A stretch of 64,000 nt of DNA. Origin: an uncultured Phocaeicola sp. Its GTDB lineage: Bacteria; Bacteroidota; Bacteroidia; Bacteroidales; Bacteroidaceae. Positions 29,988-38,054 of this stretch are shown piece after piece; positions within the stretch are counted from its first letter, which is position 1, and each line of letters begins with the position of its first letter. The translations under genes and the position numbers were made by a program. A model generated the notes under the pieces. That model was not told where the DNA came from, searched no databases, and worked only from the letters and a program-made list of their open reading frames with translations. The DNA lies in NCBI GenBank assembly GCA_944320845.1, contig CALUJA010000004.1, positions 62,001-126,000 of the forward strand, read 5' to 3'.

Positions 29988-32900
29988 TTAGAATGTAAGA
30001 TTAATGCCAAATAAGAAATTACGGGTTGCCGGAGAATTTGTACCCACCGTCAGTAAGCGTCTCAAAGAACCTACTGCCACGTTTTCATCACCATAAGAGT
30101 TCGTTTCCGGGTCAAGACCGGTCTCTTTATGATAAGGAGAACAAATTACGAACGGGTTCTGCACGGTAATGTATGCACGCAAATTATCCACTCCCAAGTT
30201 TCGAAGCCATCTTTGATTCTCAAACTGATATCCCAAAGTAATCGTACGAATCTTCCAGTAAGAGGCGTCAAAATATCCCAAAGTAGAGCCGTATTTCGGA
30301 TTATCACCGCTCTGCAATCCTCCCGGCTTCGGATATTTGGCATCTGTATTGTCTTCCGTCCAGTAATCAACATCTACCTGGCCGCGGCGTCCCGTCAACA
30401 TATTCAGATATCCATTGGAAGAATGCAGTGAACTAATCAGGATACCGCCATATTTGAAGGCACCGATAATGCTCAAATCAAAGCCCTTATAGGCAACCCG
30501 CGTGCTGAAACCACCCTGAAACTTGGGCTCCATGCTGAGAATCTGGCGGTCTTCCGCTCCGATAGCACGGGTCGGCTGCCCGTTTTCATCATAATCCCCC
30601 GTATATTTCACCTTAATCATACCGACATTTCCTCCCGGCTCAAGAATATTCAGATATGGATCATCCTGCTGCCACAAGCCAATCTTTTCATAATCATAAA
30701 TTACATCAATCGGATAGCCCACAAACCAGTTGTTCGCTTCATCCCGGTCTTGTCCGGAAGCTAAAGAGGTAATCTTGTTTCTGTTTGCAGAAATGTTTAC
30801 ACTTGCATCCCATGTCCATCCGTTCAGATTATCAAGAATCGTTCCGTTGATTGTAAATTCCACACCTTTATTCTGTGTCTTTCCGACATTTCCCATATAG
30901 CTTCCCACACCGGTTGTACTGGGAAGATTGACATTCAGCAACAAATCGTTTGTCTTCTGAAGATAATATTCCAAAGTTCCCGACAGGCGGCCGTTGAACA
31001 AGCTGAAATCCAAACCAAAGTTCCATGTAGAAGAATATTCCCATCCCAAGTCAGCATTCGGCAATGCAGAAACATAATAGCCCGTTGCATATCCGGTAGG
31101 ACCGAAATTATAAGGCCGCGTGCTCAGCATACCCAATGTAGAATAGGGATCAACAGCCTGATTGGAAGTTTGTCCGTAACCGACACGCACTTTCAGCATA
31201 TCCATCCACTTCACATTGTCCATAAAAGACTCCTGACGAATATTCCATCCAGCAGATACGGCAGGATAAGTATGCCATTGATGACCTTTTGCCAACCGTG
31301 AAGATGCATCCGAACGAATGGTGGCACTGAACATATAACGGTTATCATAAGTATACATCGCACGTGCCATATACGACATCAAGCCGCTCTTCTGATAATT
31401 CCAGTTGTTCGGATCAACCGTAATCGTGCTTTCAGCTCGCCCGATATTATAATACTGGAAATATTCTGCCGGAATATCCAGTGCCGAAACATGAGACTTG
31501 GTATAGGTAGTCTCTTCGGCCGAGAACATTCCAACAACATTCAACTGATGCTTGTCATTGAAAGTACGGTCATAAGTAATCAGATTCTCAACCGCCCAAT
31601 TGGTTGTTTCCTCATGCTGCAAGGATGCCGTAGACGGAGTAGGGGTACCACTGTTCACACCTTCTCCCGTAAAGGCTCCGTTTTTCGCAGAACGGTAGTT
31701 CAATCCCAAATTCATGCGATACTTCAGTCCTTCCACCCACGGACATTTCAGTTCGGCAAAGAAATTGTTATAGGTACCAAACGCAAGCTGATCGTTCGCC
31801 CAACTGTCCCCCAAATTTTCAACCACATCACGCGTCAATACATACTGCACATCATTAGGCATGGTAACGGTCTTCTTCAGGCTTCCGTCTTCATTATAAG
31901 GGCTTGCCAGCGGCGACATAGACAACACACCATACAATCCCACCTGAGTACCTTTTGTCACATTATAGTTAGAATTGGTTGTCAATCCGAACTTCAAATA
32001 TTTTCCTATACTCTGCTCGAAGCTTCCGCGCAAAGAATAACGAGTATACTGCTGGGTAGGAATCACACCCTGATCTTTATAATAACCTAATCCGAAACCA
32101 TAGCTTCCTCCTTTGGTACCACCCGTCACGCCGATGTCATGACTGGTAACAAACCCTTTGCGATACATCAAGTCCTGCCAGTCTGTATTGACATCGTTCG
32201 ACTCTTCCAATGTATTGTTGTATATTCCGGCATACTCACGCATGGCGGCAAATTTCGGACCGTCCATCATCGGATATTTCGAAAAGACTGTCTTCAGTCC
32301 GGCATAACCATTGTAAGAGAATTTGGCCGGAGCTTCCTGTACCCCTTTATTTGTGGTTATCAAGATAACACCGTTTGCTCCACGTGAACCATAAATAGCG
32401 GTAGATGAAGCGTCCTTTAAGATGTCCATGCTCTTGATGTCGTTCGGATTGATATCGGATATATTACCCATAAACGGAATGCCGTCTAATACAATCAAGG
32501 GATCGTTTGAAGCTGTCAGCGAACGAGTTCCACGAATACGAATCTGCATGGTAGCTCCCGGCTGAGATGATGTTTGCGACATGTCAACACCTGCCACACG
32601 GTTTTGCAAAGCGTATGTGATATTGGTGGCAGGAACTTCCCGCAGCTTCTCGCCGCCGACAGAAGCAATAGAACCTGTAACATCAGACTTGCGAGCCGTA
32701 CCGTAACCGATGACAACAACCTCGTCCAACACTTCCGTGTCTTCTCTCAATAATATATTAAAGGAAGTTGTTCCAGCTACCGGTATTTCTTGCGTCTGAT
32801 ATCCAACGAAAGAAACCCTTAATGTAGCGTCAGCAGGCACCGACAATTGAAAATTACCGTCAAAATCAGTAATGGTTCCATTAGTAGTGCCTTTCTCTAC

Positions 32901-33044
32901 AACACTGGCACCAATGATGGTTTCACCGCTTCGGTCTTTCACGACACCTTTCACTGTGATGTTTTGCGAAAATGCCCACAAAGGAGTCAGGCATAGCAAA
33001 AACAATAGCCATAAAGACTTGAAAAAATTAATTTTTGTTTTCAT
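29988..33044 (-). CDS. susC: SusC/RagA-family TonB-dependent outer-membrane transporter
   Basis: Imports oligosaccharides across the outer membrane with energy from TonB. The 1018-residue protein has a signal peptide (LTPLWAFSQ), an N-terminal carboxypeptidase-D regulatory-like domain (about residues 28-105), the conserved EVVVIGYGTARKSDVTG stretch ahead of the plug, plug motifs (DPLIVLDGIPF, ASSTAIYGSRGANGVILITT), then the 22-strand barrel ending in the aromatic terminal strand FLFGINLTF. It has no N-terminal STN domain, so it is not expected to signal to an anti-sigma factor. It heads the susC-susD unit and is the only transporter in the xylan locus. Confidence 0.95.
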   Translation of the reverse strand: MKTKINFFKSLWLLFLLCLTPLWAFSQNITVKGVVKDRSGETIIGASVVEKGTTNGTITDFDGNFQLSVPADATLRVSFVGYQTQEIPVAGTTSFNILLREDTEVLDEVVVIGYGTARKSDVTGSIASVGGEKLREVPATNITYALQNRVAGVDMSQTSSQPGATMQIRIRGTRSLTASNDPLIVLDGIPFMGNISDINPNDIKSMDILKDASSTAIYGSRGANGVILITTNKGVQEAPAKFSYNGYAGLKTVFSKYPMMDGPKFAAMREYAGIYNNTLEESNDVNTDWQDLMYRKGFVTSHDIGVTGGTKGGSYGFGLGYYKDQGVIPTQQYTRYSLRGSFEQSIGKYLKFGLTTNSNYNVTKGTQVGLYGVLSMSPLASPYNEDGSLKKTVTMPNDVQYVLTRDVVENLGDSWANDQLAFGTYNNFFAELKCPWVEGLKYRMNLGLNYRSAKNGAFTGEGVNSGTPTPSTASLQHEETTNWAVENLITYDRTFNDKHQLNVVGMFSAEETTYTKSHVSALDIPAEYFQYYNIGRAESTITVDPNNWNYQKSGLMSYMARAMYTYDNRYMFSATIRSDASSRLAKGHQWHTYPAVSAGWNIRQESFMDNVKWMDMLKVRVGYGQTSNQAVDPYSTLGMLSTRPYNFGPTGYATGYYVSALPNADLGWEYSSTWNFGLDFSLFNGRLSGTLEYYLQKTNDLLLNVNLPSTTGVGSYMGNVGKTQNKGVEFTINGTILDNLNGWTWDASVNISANRNKITSLASGQDRDEANNWFVGYPIDVIYDYEKIGLWQQDDPYLNILEPGGNVGMIKVKYTGDYDENGQPTRAIGAEDRQILSMEPKFQGGFSTRVAYKGFDLSIIGAFKYGGILISSLHSSNGYLNMLTGRRGQVDVDYWTEDNTDAKYPKPGGLQSGDNPKYGSTLGYFDASYWKIRTITLGYQFENQRWLRNLGVDNLRAYITVQNPFVICSPYHKETGLDPETNSYGDENVAVGSLRRLLTVGTNSPATRNFLFGINLTF

Positions 33045-33081
33045 AATTAGGATTTTGGTTAAAACTATTTGTTATCATTTA

Positions 33082-33089
33082 CAAAAGTA
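33082..33089 (-). promoter_or_regulatory. -7 promoter element of susC
   Basis: On the minus strand TACTTTTG (33089 to 33082) matches TAnnTTTG, identical to the element of the ten-gene operon. No clear TTTG is found 20 bases upstream. The predicted start is near 33076, about 32 bases before the ATG. Confidence 0.5.
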
Positions 33090-33220
33090 AAAGTTCTACT
33101 TTTATTATACTTTCGCATATGTTTCATATATTATTCTCTGTGTTACATTTTACTTTTCAAAAGATGCCAAAAGACTTGCACAATATCGTATAATTGCAGG
33201 TTGATGCATCACTACAAACA

Positions 33221-33276
33221 AAAATGCGCAGTGCCACCGAACCTTTGTTTTACAAACAACTGTTCGGTGGCACTGC
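33221..33276 (-). terminator. Rho-independent terminator
   Basis: GCAGTGCCACCGAAC (33228-33242) and GTTCGGTGGCACTGC (33262-33276) form a perfect 15-bp stem. On the minus strand it is followed by GCATTTTTGTTTG. It ends transcripts from the macro-like gene and ftsZ remnant and insulates susC. Confidence 0.85.
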
Positions 33277-33321
33277 ACACTAAATTCTTTATAATCTATT
33301 ATTACTCTCTAAAAAATACGA

Positions 33322-33533
33322 TTATTCATCTTTATACATCCAATCTGTCAGTTTCTCAAAACTCCGGCTCCATTTCTTCCTCAACTTATCCGCAACGGAA
33401 GCATGTTTCAGTGATATATGTTATTGACGGCATTCACGCCTCCACCGCCCACACCGATAACTTTGATAATCCCTTCCGTCTTATCCTTTACTTCATCCCG
33501 CAAAGGCATCTTGAACTCTTTTTCCATTGACAT
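33322..33533 (-). pseudogene. FtsZ N-terminal-like remnant
   Basis: Minus-strand reading from ATG 33533 (preceded by the purine-rich GAGGGGAG) gives a 41-residue peptide ending at TGA 33408-33410. Its second half, IIKVIGVGGGGVNAVNNIY, closely matches the first strand and nucleotide-binding glycine loop of Bacteroidales FtsZ (IKVIGVGGGGGNAVNHMY). The rest of the GTPase is absent. Right after the stop, in another frame, 28 codons are open to TAA at 33322 (SVADKLRKKWSRSFEKLTDW...); they look like a lysine-rich amphipathic tail and could be the other end of the same gene after an internal deletion and frameshift. The N-terminal similarity is clear; the tail link is a guess. It could also be translated as a short peptide. 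Confidence 0.6.
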
Positions 33534-33546
33534 TCTCCCCTCTTTT

Positions 33547-33966
33547 TTATTGCAAGCCATCCAATATCTTCACAAAGCTTTCGGGCAGGCTGACATTATC
33601 CATCGCCAACGCTCCGGCAAACAACGGAGCAATTTCCCCGTCGCTGAAACCGGCAATGCCGCATCCGATGCGCGTTACATAAAAGTGCAATTCCGGATGG
33701 GCCGCAGCGAAAGCCATGAATTCATCCACATAAGGCTTGATGGTCTCCACGCCTCCCTGCATGGTGGGTATGGCATAACTCTTCCCTTGCAAGCCCACGC
33801 CCTTTCCCCAGACTGCGCCAAACCTGTTCATTGCCACCCGCGCCGCACCGCTTCCGTGCATTCCGCGCAGATTGCTGCCGAATACAAAAATTTCGTTCTC
33901 CCTAAGCTCGGTGATGTTTTCCGGCGTATAAAGCGGGTATTTCCCCTTGTCATATTGTGTTTTCAT
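33547..33966 (-). CDS. Macro-domain-like small protein (A1S_2505 phage-protein type)
   Basis: Cytoplasmic protein of 139 residues with no signal peptide. Recognisable segments are NEIFVFGSNLRGMHGSGAA, GVGLQGKSYAIPTMQGG and FYVTRIGCGIAGFSDGEIAPLF. They resemble the loop pattern of macro-like folds that bind ADP-ribose, and match a small family often annotated as phage-related. The neighbouring upstream gene is an ADP-ribosylglycohydrolase, which strengthens an ADP-ribose link, though the biochemical role is unproven. It has its own -7 promoter element 50 bases upstream. Confidence 0.65.
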   Translation of the reverse strand: MKTQYDKGKYPLYTPENITELRENEIFVFGSNLRGMHGSGAARVAMNRFGAVWGKGVGLQGKSYAIPTMQGGVETIKPYVDEFMAFAAAHPELHFYVTRIGCGIAGFSDGEIAPLFAGALAMDNVSLPESFVKILDGLQ

Positions 33967-34016
33967 ATCGGATAAAATAATTTTTCAAAGGATTCTTTCC
34001 GGCCTTCATCCATAGA

Positions 34017-34024
34017 CAAAGATA
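34017..34024 (-). promoter_or_regulatory. -7 promoter element of the macro-like gene
   Basis: On the minus strand TATCTTTG (34024 to 34017) matches TAnnTTTG. The predicted transcript start near 34011 gives a leader of about 45 bases. The usual TTTG upstream is not evident. Confidence 0.45.
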
Positions 34025-34062
34025 CGGATATCCGGACAAACATCCTCCCTTTCTGCCCGAAT

Positions 34063-35004
34063 TTATTTTAATTCCGGCAACATCTCAAGCAAAGCCTCGG
34101 CCATATCCTCCAAAACCGCCCGCCGAACCAGTCCCGCCATGTAGCGGACAGGGATTTGGGCATAACCGAACTTCGCTCCCAACAGACTGCCGGCCACCGC
34201 TCCATTCGTATCCGCATCTCCCCCCTCATTGATTACGGCAAGCAGTCCCTCTTCAAAACTCCGGCTGTGATATACACACCACAAGGCCGCCGCCATCGTC
34301 TTGAGCGTATACCCCATCGTCCGTTCATCATCCAACTGCAAAACGCCCAGACTACCTTCCTGGGTCATCTGCAGATAAGGCTCAATCCGACTGTCATACC
34401 GGTTGCCCACCTTTATCAATTCCTCCACCGGAATCGTCTCCCCCTGATAAACCAACGAATGCACCATCAAAGAAATGATTACCGACGAGCCTACACACCG
34501 AGGGTCGGCATGGGTGAGGCGGCTGATACCGGCCGCATGCTTCTCTACATCCTGCCTTAACAGGCCGACAACGGACGTCCGCATCACGGCCCCGTTTGCC
34601 GCGCTCCGCTTGCCGGACATCTGCCAGATTTTTTCTGCAACCAAGCAAGGCTTTTCCTCATAATCGCCGATGCTCAGCACCGTATGTGTATGCCGGCCGA
34701 TGCCCATCGGATTATGCCGGAACCATTGCTTGAAACGGCGCGCAACGGAGAGCGGATTCACTTCCCCGTCTTCTGCAATCGCTTCGGCTATGCACAACAT
34801 CATGTCCGTGTCGTCCGTCCAGTCTCCTTCCCGCCACCGCGCCCGATGTCCGTCCTGCACAATCTGCGCATAATCCTTCAGTCCGTCGGGATAATGCCGC
34901 CGCACTTCACTTTTCGTCATAAACTCCGTGCCCAGCCCCAAGGCATCGCCTATGGCCTGACCGAAGAGAACGCCCCGTATCTTATCTTCTGACAAATCTT
35001 TCAT
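34063..35004 (-). CDS. ADP-ribosylglycohydrolase (DraG/ARH family)
   Basis: Cytoplasmic dinuclear-metal enzyme that hydrolyses ADP-ribose from proteins, nucleic acids or small molecules. The family signature is complete: RGVLFGQAIGDALGLGTEFM at the N-terminus, the metal site WTDDTDMML, and the C-terminal metal site NEGGDADTNGAVAGSLLGA. At about 313 residues it has normal length. The start at 35004 (MKDLSEDKIRG) fits homologues; an ATG five codons earlier (35019) is open. It precedes the macro-like gene by 96 bases on the same strand, suggesting a shared ADP-ribose function. Confidence 0.9.
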   Translation of the reverse strand: MKDLSEDKIRGVLFGQAIGDALGLGTEFMTKSEVRRHYPDGLKDYAQIVQDGHRARWREGDWTDDTDMMLCIAEAIAEDGEVNPLSVARRFKQWFRHNPMGIGRHTHTVLSIGDYEEKPCLVAEKIWQMSGKRSAANGAVMRTSVVGLLRQDVEKHAAGISRLTHADPRCVGSSVIISLMVHSLVYQGETIPVEELIKVGNRYDSRIEPYLQMTQEGSLGVLQLDDERTMGYTLKTMAAALWCVYHSRSFEEGLLAVINEGGDADTNGAVAGSLLGAKFGYAQIPVRYMAGLVRRAVLEDMAEALLEMLPELK

Positions 35005-35034
35005 AAAATGAAAATTCATTTCCAGATGATTCTC

Positions 35035-35775
35035 TTACTTCTTTTTCTTGGAAACATCCCAGTCGAATACATAATCCCAGCCGTTTAAGGGGATGACCAC
35101 ACGCATTTCAAGGCCTTTTTTCCTTTTTACATTTATAAAGCCTAATATGCTCTCTCCCGGATGGATGGTCGTCTTTTTCAGATAGCCTTCTTCCCTTGTC
35201 CTACGGTCTGCTTCCATTTCCTTGTCCAGAAGATACAGTTGGATACCGCTCAAGGCATGGGCCTGCGCCGCCTCCGAATGACTGTAGCCCGAGATGGGCT
35301 GCAAATAAGAATATCCTCCAACGCCTGTACGCGAGACATACGAAGTTTCATAACCCGATGTGCCCGCCTCAAGCCCGGCTGAAATCCCCGCCAACACTCT
35401 GTTCCATGCCTGCGTACGCCTTATTTTCTTCTGAAATCCCTCGCTTGAATACACTTTCAAGGCAATGGTGTCATTCCGCTTGTTGACAAGAAAAGCGCTT
35501 ACCGTATCCGGATCAAAGGTATAGGGATTTTCCGTCAGGTTCCGAATCCGGATAGTAAGCTGATAAAATTTCCCGTAATCGTCATAAATGTATTTATTGT
35601 TCAGCCCTACCACAAAACCATGCCTGGCTATCACAGCCCATTCGTCACCATCCCTAAACTCTGTAATGAACGTGGAGTCGTTTTCCGGCTTCATCACCGA
35701 CTGTGCATTCATGCGGAGCGGAATACTCATGAACAGGCAAACCCACAACAAAAGATGAAAAATCAGACTCTTCAT
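35035..35775 (-). CDS. Secreted protein of unknown function
   Basis: I do not recognise a family. The 246-residue product starts with a signal peptide (about 25 residues to MNAQS). A beta-rich N-terminal half follows (FYQLTIRIRNLTENPYTF), then a small glycine/serine/tyrosine-rich middle segment (GTSGYETSYVSRTGVGGYSY) and a charged C-terminus ending in four lysines. The sequence GYLKKTTIHPGESILGFINVK suggests an immunoglobulin-like beta-sandwich. It ends 30 bases before the ADP-ribosylglycohydrolase start on the same strand; a shared role is not evident. Confidence 0.6.
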   Translation of the reverse strand: MKSLIFHLLLWVCLFMSIPLRMNAQSVMKPENDSTFITEFRDGDEWAVIARHGFVVGLNNKYIYDDYGKFYQLTIRIRNLTENPYTFDPDTVSAFLVNKRNDTIALKVYSSEGFQKKIRRTQAWNRVLAGISAGLEAGTSGYETSYVSRTGVGGYSYLQPISGYSHSEAAQAHALSGIQLYLLDKEMEADRRTREEGYLKKTTIHPGESILGFINVKRKKGLEMRVVIPLNGWDYVFDWDVSKKKK

Positions 35776-35881
35776 AACCAAAAATCATTTTTATGCAATA
35801 AACAACTTTTTTTCTTCAATGCCAAATCATAATGCATAAAAAGCAAGAGAATATTTATATCCTGCGGATTTGTGCAAACGA

Positions 35882-35947
35882 CCCGAAGACATATTTCCGA
35901 CGGTGGTTCAGAAACCTTTTATGAGGACGGAAAAACTTGTCTTCGGG
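35882..35947. repeat. Long imperfect hairpin of unknown role
   Basis: CCCGAAGACA (35882-35891) pairs perfectly with TGTCTTCGGG (35938-35947), and an inner pair TTTCCG/CGGAAA continues the stem. It sits in the 218-base gap between the secreted protein gene and vsr. On the plus strand a T-run follows 10 bases later. It could be a terminator, a small structured RNA or a miniature repeat; nothing else is seen in this gap. Confidence 0.5.
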
Positions 35948-35993
35948 GAATGAAAATCTTTTTTTCCGTATATGCTTCTGATATTATTGCCTC

Positions 35994-36524
35994 TCACTTA
36001 TCCCTTTTCAAGCTTTCATTCTTTCCATATCGAGTCTCCTCTTCGGCTGCATCCGGCAATCTTTCACCAGACTCCCCATACGGTCTGGCCCCGAAGTTAA
36101 GCAACAACATTTTATTCAGGGTATAAGCCAGCCCCTCCAGAGTCTCCTGCCGCACTTTTGGCTTGAGCTGGCATTCCCAAATCTGGATGACATGCCATCC
36201 CATGTCGCGCAGCCGGATGCGCTCGTCAAGGTCACGCCGGCGGTTTCGCTCTATCTTGTTCCTCCAGAATGCCGTGTTCGACTTCGGCAAGACATAATAC
36301 TTGCATCCTTCATGCCCGTGCCAAAAACAGCCGTTCACGAAGACAACCGTCCGATACTTGCGGAGAACAATATCCGGACAGCCCGGCAACCTCCTGACAT
36401 GTATCCGATAACGGAATCCGCGCGCAAAAAGAAACTTCCGGACAATAAGTTCCGGCTTCGTGTTGCGCCCGCGTATCCGCGACATGCACCGATGCCTCTG
36501 CTCTGGAGTCAGCTTGTCAACCAT
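35994..36524 (-). CDS. vsr: Very short patch repair endonuclease
   Basis: Nicks DNA 5' of T:G mismatches that arise from deamination of 5-methylcytosine. Motifs in order are LTPEQRHRCMSRIRGRNTKPEL, GCPDIVLRKYRTVVFVNGCFWHGHEGC (catalytic Asp, His and zinc-binding Cys/His residues) and GWHVIQIWECQL. At 176 residues it is slightly longer than E. coli Vsr because of a C-terminal tail. The start at 36524 (MVDKLTP) matches the family; the frame is open 34 codons upstream with unrelated sequence. No cytosine methyltransferase gene is in this window, so its partner must lie elsewhere or be absent. Confidence 0.92.
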   Translation of the reverse strand: MVDKLTPEQRHRCMSRIRGRNTKPELIVRKFLFARGFRYRIHVRRLPGCPDIVLRKYRTVVFVNGCFWHGHEGCKYYVLPKSNTAFWRNKIERNRRRDLDERIRLRDMGWHVIQIWECQLKPKVRQETLEGLAYTLNKMLLLNFGARPYGESGERLPDAAEEETRYGKNESLKRDK

Positions 36525-36697
36525 ATTTGTTCCGATTCTTTCCGACGCAAAATTACAACATTTCTCCGCCTCTCCAAGTCTGCCCGTCTTCCCTTCAGCA
36601 CAAGCGGCCGGTTCCAACAAGAGCAAAAACCGGTTGGCTTACGGGCAAAATCCGGTCGGGAAAGGGCTGAAGCGCCCGCCATCCCCGTCCGCGCCGG

Positions 36698-37903
36698 TCA
36701 TGAAGCAAACAGACGGCTCCGAGCCAGCAGAGCAGACCCTACGGCATTGGCTTTGTCCTTCAGTTCTGAAAGCACAATGCCCCCGCTGGGATACATCAGA
36801 TTCAGCGTATAGCGGCGCACGGCAGAGATGACGGGAGGAAGCAAATAATTGCCCGCCCGCGACAGTTCGCCTCCGATAATGACCTGCTCGGGATTGAATA
36901 TATTAATCAGGTCGCTGACATGCCGTCCCAGCTTGGCCCCGATTTCTTCCACCAGCTCGATGGCAAGCACATCCTCACGCTCCACCACCGAAAGAATGTC
37001 ATCCAGCGTTATCTCGTCCACCGATTTCTCTTGCGTAAGAATGGAACTCTCGTCATGGCGCAGGCGTTCGATGAACTTGCGGTAAAGCGCCGAGCCTGAA
37101 ACCTCTGTTTCGATGCAGCCCTTCTTCCCGCACTCGCAAATCTGCTGATTGTCGTATCCGTAGTTATGTCCGAACTCCCCTGAGAATCCCGACATACCGT
37201 TATACAGTTTTCCGTCGACGATAAAGGCCATTCCCAGTCCCCAGTTCACATTAATGAATATAAGATTGTCCGAACAGCGCTCGCTGCGCTTCATAAATTC
37301 TCCGTATGCCATCGCACGGCTGTCATTGTCCACACATACGCTCAGACCGATACGCTTCGCAAGCAAAGAGCTTACAGGATGCTTGTCGCCGAAATTGAGC
37401 CGCGTATAGTTGCATCCTTTTTTCGGATTCACCCGCCCGCTCATTCCCATGCAGACATTCAGAATCTTGTCCCGCTTTACAGGCAGCGAATCGACAAACC
37501 GGTTTATCTCTCCTGCCAGACGGTCGACCGCTTCCATCGTATTGTCAAGCATAAAAGGAACGCGCATATCCAGACGAAGCACATCTCCCTTAAAGTTTAT
37601 CCATGCAAAGCTCACCGAATCCTGCTTCAGATCTACTCCGACGAAATACCCCGACTCGGCATTCAGTCCGTAAAGACTTGGATGACGCCCTCCTGCCGTT
37701 TCCAACTTTCCGCAGTCCTCCACATATCCTTCCGCACAAAGCTCTTCGATAATCTTGGTGACGGTAGGCACGCTGAGTCCCATATTCTTCGACAGGTCGG
37801 TTATCGTGGTTTCGCCTTTATAAATCAGCAGCGTAATGATGCGCTGCTTCATCAAGGCAGCTTTTGTCCCTTTCTGAATATCTGTCAATAAAGCTCTTTT
37901 CAT
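36698..37903 (-). CDS. ROK-family transcriptional repressor (NagC-like)
   Basis: N-terminal winged helix-turn-helix (about the first 60 residues: TTITDLSKNMGLSVPTVTKI) fused to a sugar-binding ROK domain. The ROK zinc site CECGKKGCIE and the loop SGFSGEFGHNYG are present. Divergent placement 150 bases from nagB suggests it controls amino-sugar catabolism, with GlcNAc-6-P or GlcN-6-P as a possible ligand. Two interleaved inverted repeats in the shared promoter are candidate operators. The start at 37903 (MKRALL) is preferred over an upstream ATG at 37921. Confidence 0.87.
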   Translation of the reverse strand: MKRALLTDIQKGTKAALMKQRIITLLIYKGETTITDLSKNMGLSVPTVTKIIEELCAEGYVEDCGKLETAGGRHPSLYGLNAESGYFVGVDLKQDSVSFAWINFKGDVLRLDMRVPFMLDNTMEAVDRLAGEINRFVDSLPVKRDKILNVCMGMSGRVNPKKGCNYTRLNFGDKHPVSSLLAKRIGLSVCVDNDSRAMAYGEFMKRSERCSDNLIFINVNWGLGMAFIVDGKLYNGMSGFSGEFGHNYGYDNQQICECGKKGCIETEVSGSALYRKFIERLRHDESSILTQEKSVDEITLDDILSVVEREDVLAIELVEEIGAKLGRHVSDLINIFNPEQVIIGGELSRAGNYLLPPVISAVRRYTLNLMYPSGGIVLSELKDKANAVGSALLARSRLFAS

Positions 37904-37926
37904 ATTCATAATTTTATGCAACTGTA

Positions 37927-37934
37927 CAAAATTA
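37927..37934 (-). promoter_or_regulatory. -7 promoter element of the ROK repressor
   Basis: On the minus strand TAATTTTG (37934 to 37927) matches TAnnTTTG. The start would be near 37921, about 18 bases before the preferred ATG, which argues against the upstream ATG at 37921. Confidence 0.45.
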
Positions 37935-37954
37935 ATTATTTTATTTAATAATGG

Positions 37955-37987
37955 AAGGTTTCAAACAGAAAAAAAACCTTTTGTTTG
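37955..37987. promoter_or_regulatory. Candidate operator between ROK repressor and nagB
   Basis: Two interleaved perfect inverted repeats: AAGGTTT (37955-37961) with AAACCTT (37974-37980), and CAAACA (37962-37967) with TGTTTG (37982-37987). They overlap the -33 element of nagB and lie just upstream of the repressor's own promoter, a natural place for autoregulation and nagB repression. Assignment to the ROK protein is inferred. Confidence 0.5.
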
Positions 37988-38015
37988 TCTATATTCATAA
38001 TCATTAATATCTTTG
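37984..38015 (+). promoter_or_regulatory. Promoter of nagB
   Basis: TTTG (37984-37987), a 20-base spacer and TATCTTTG (38008-38015) match the Bacteroides consensus at ideal spacing. Transcription should start near 38021, 34 bases before the nagB ATG. Confidence 0.75.
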
Positions 38016-38054
38016 CATGGATAGAACAAGAACCAACTTAAACTTCATAGAACA

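Larger units (their letters stand above)
33045..33321. other. susC leader and promoter region
   Basis: AT-rich gap upstream of susC. It holds the susC promoter element, an inverted repeat AAAAGT/ACTTTT (33083-33088 and about 33098-33103) that overlaps it and could be a regulator site, and the terminator that ends the next minus-strand unit to the right. No convincing gene is seen. Confidence 0.5.

Noticed and set aside
33069-33975. Plus-strand frames across the susC leader and opposite the macro-like gene
   Set aside because: They span a promoter and a perfect terminator, or are antisense to a better-supported gene.
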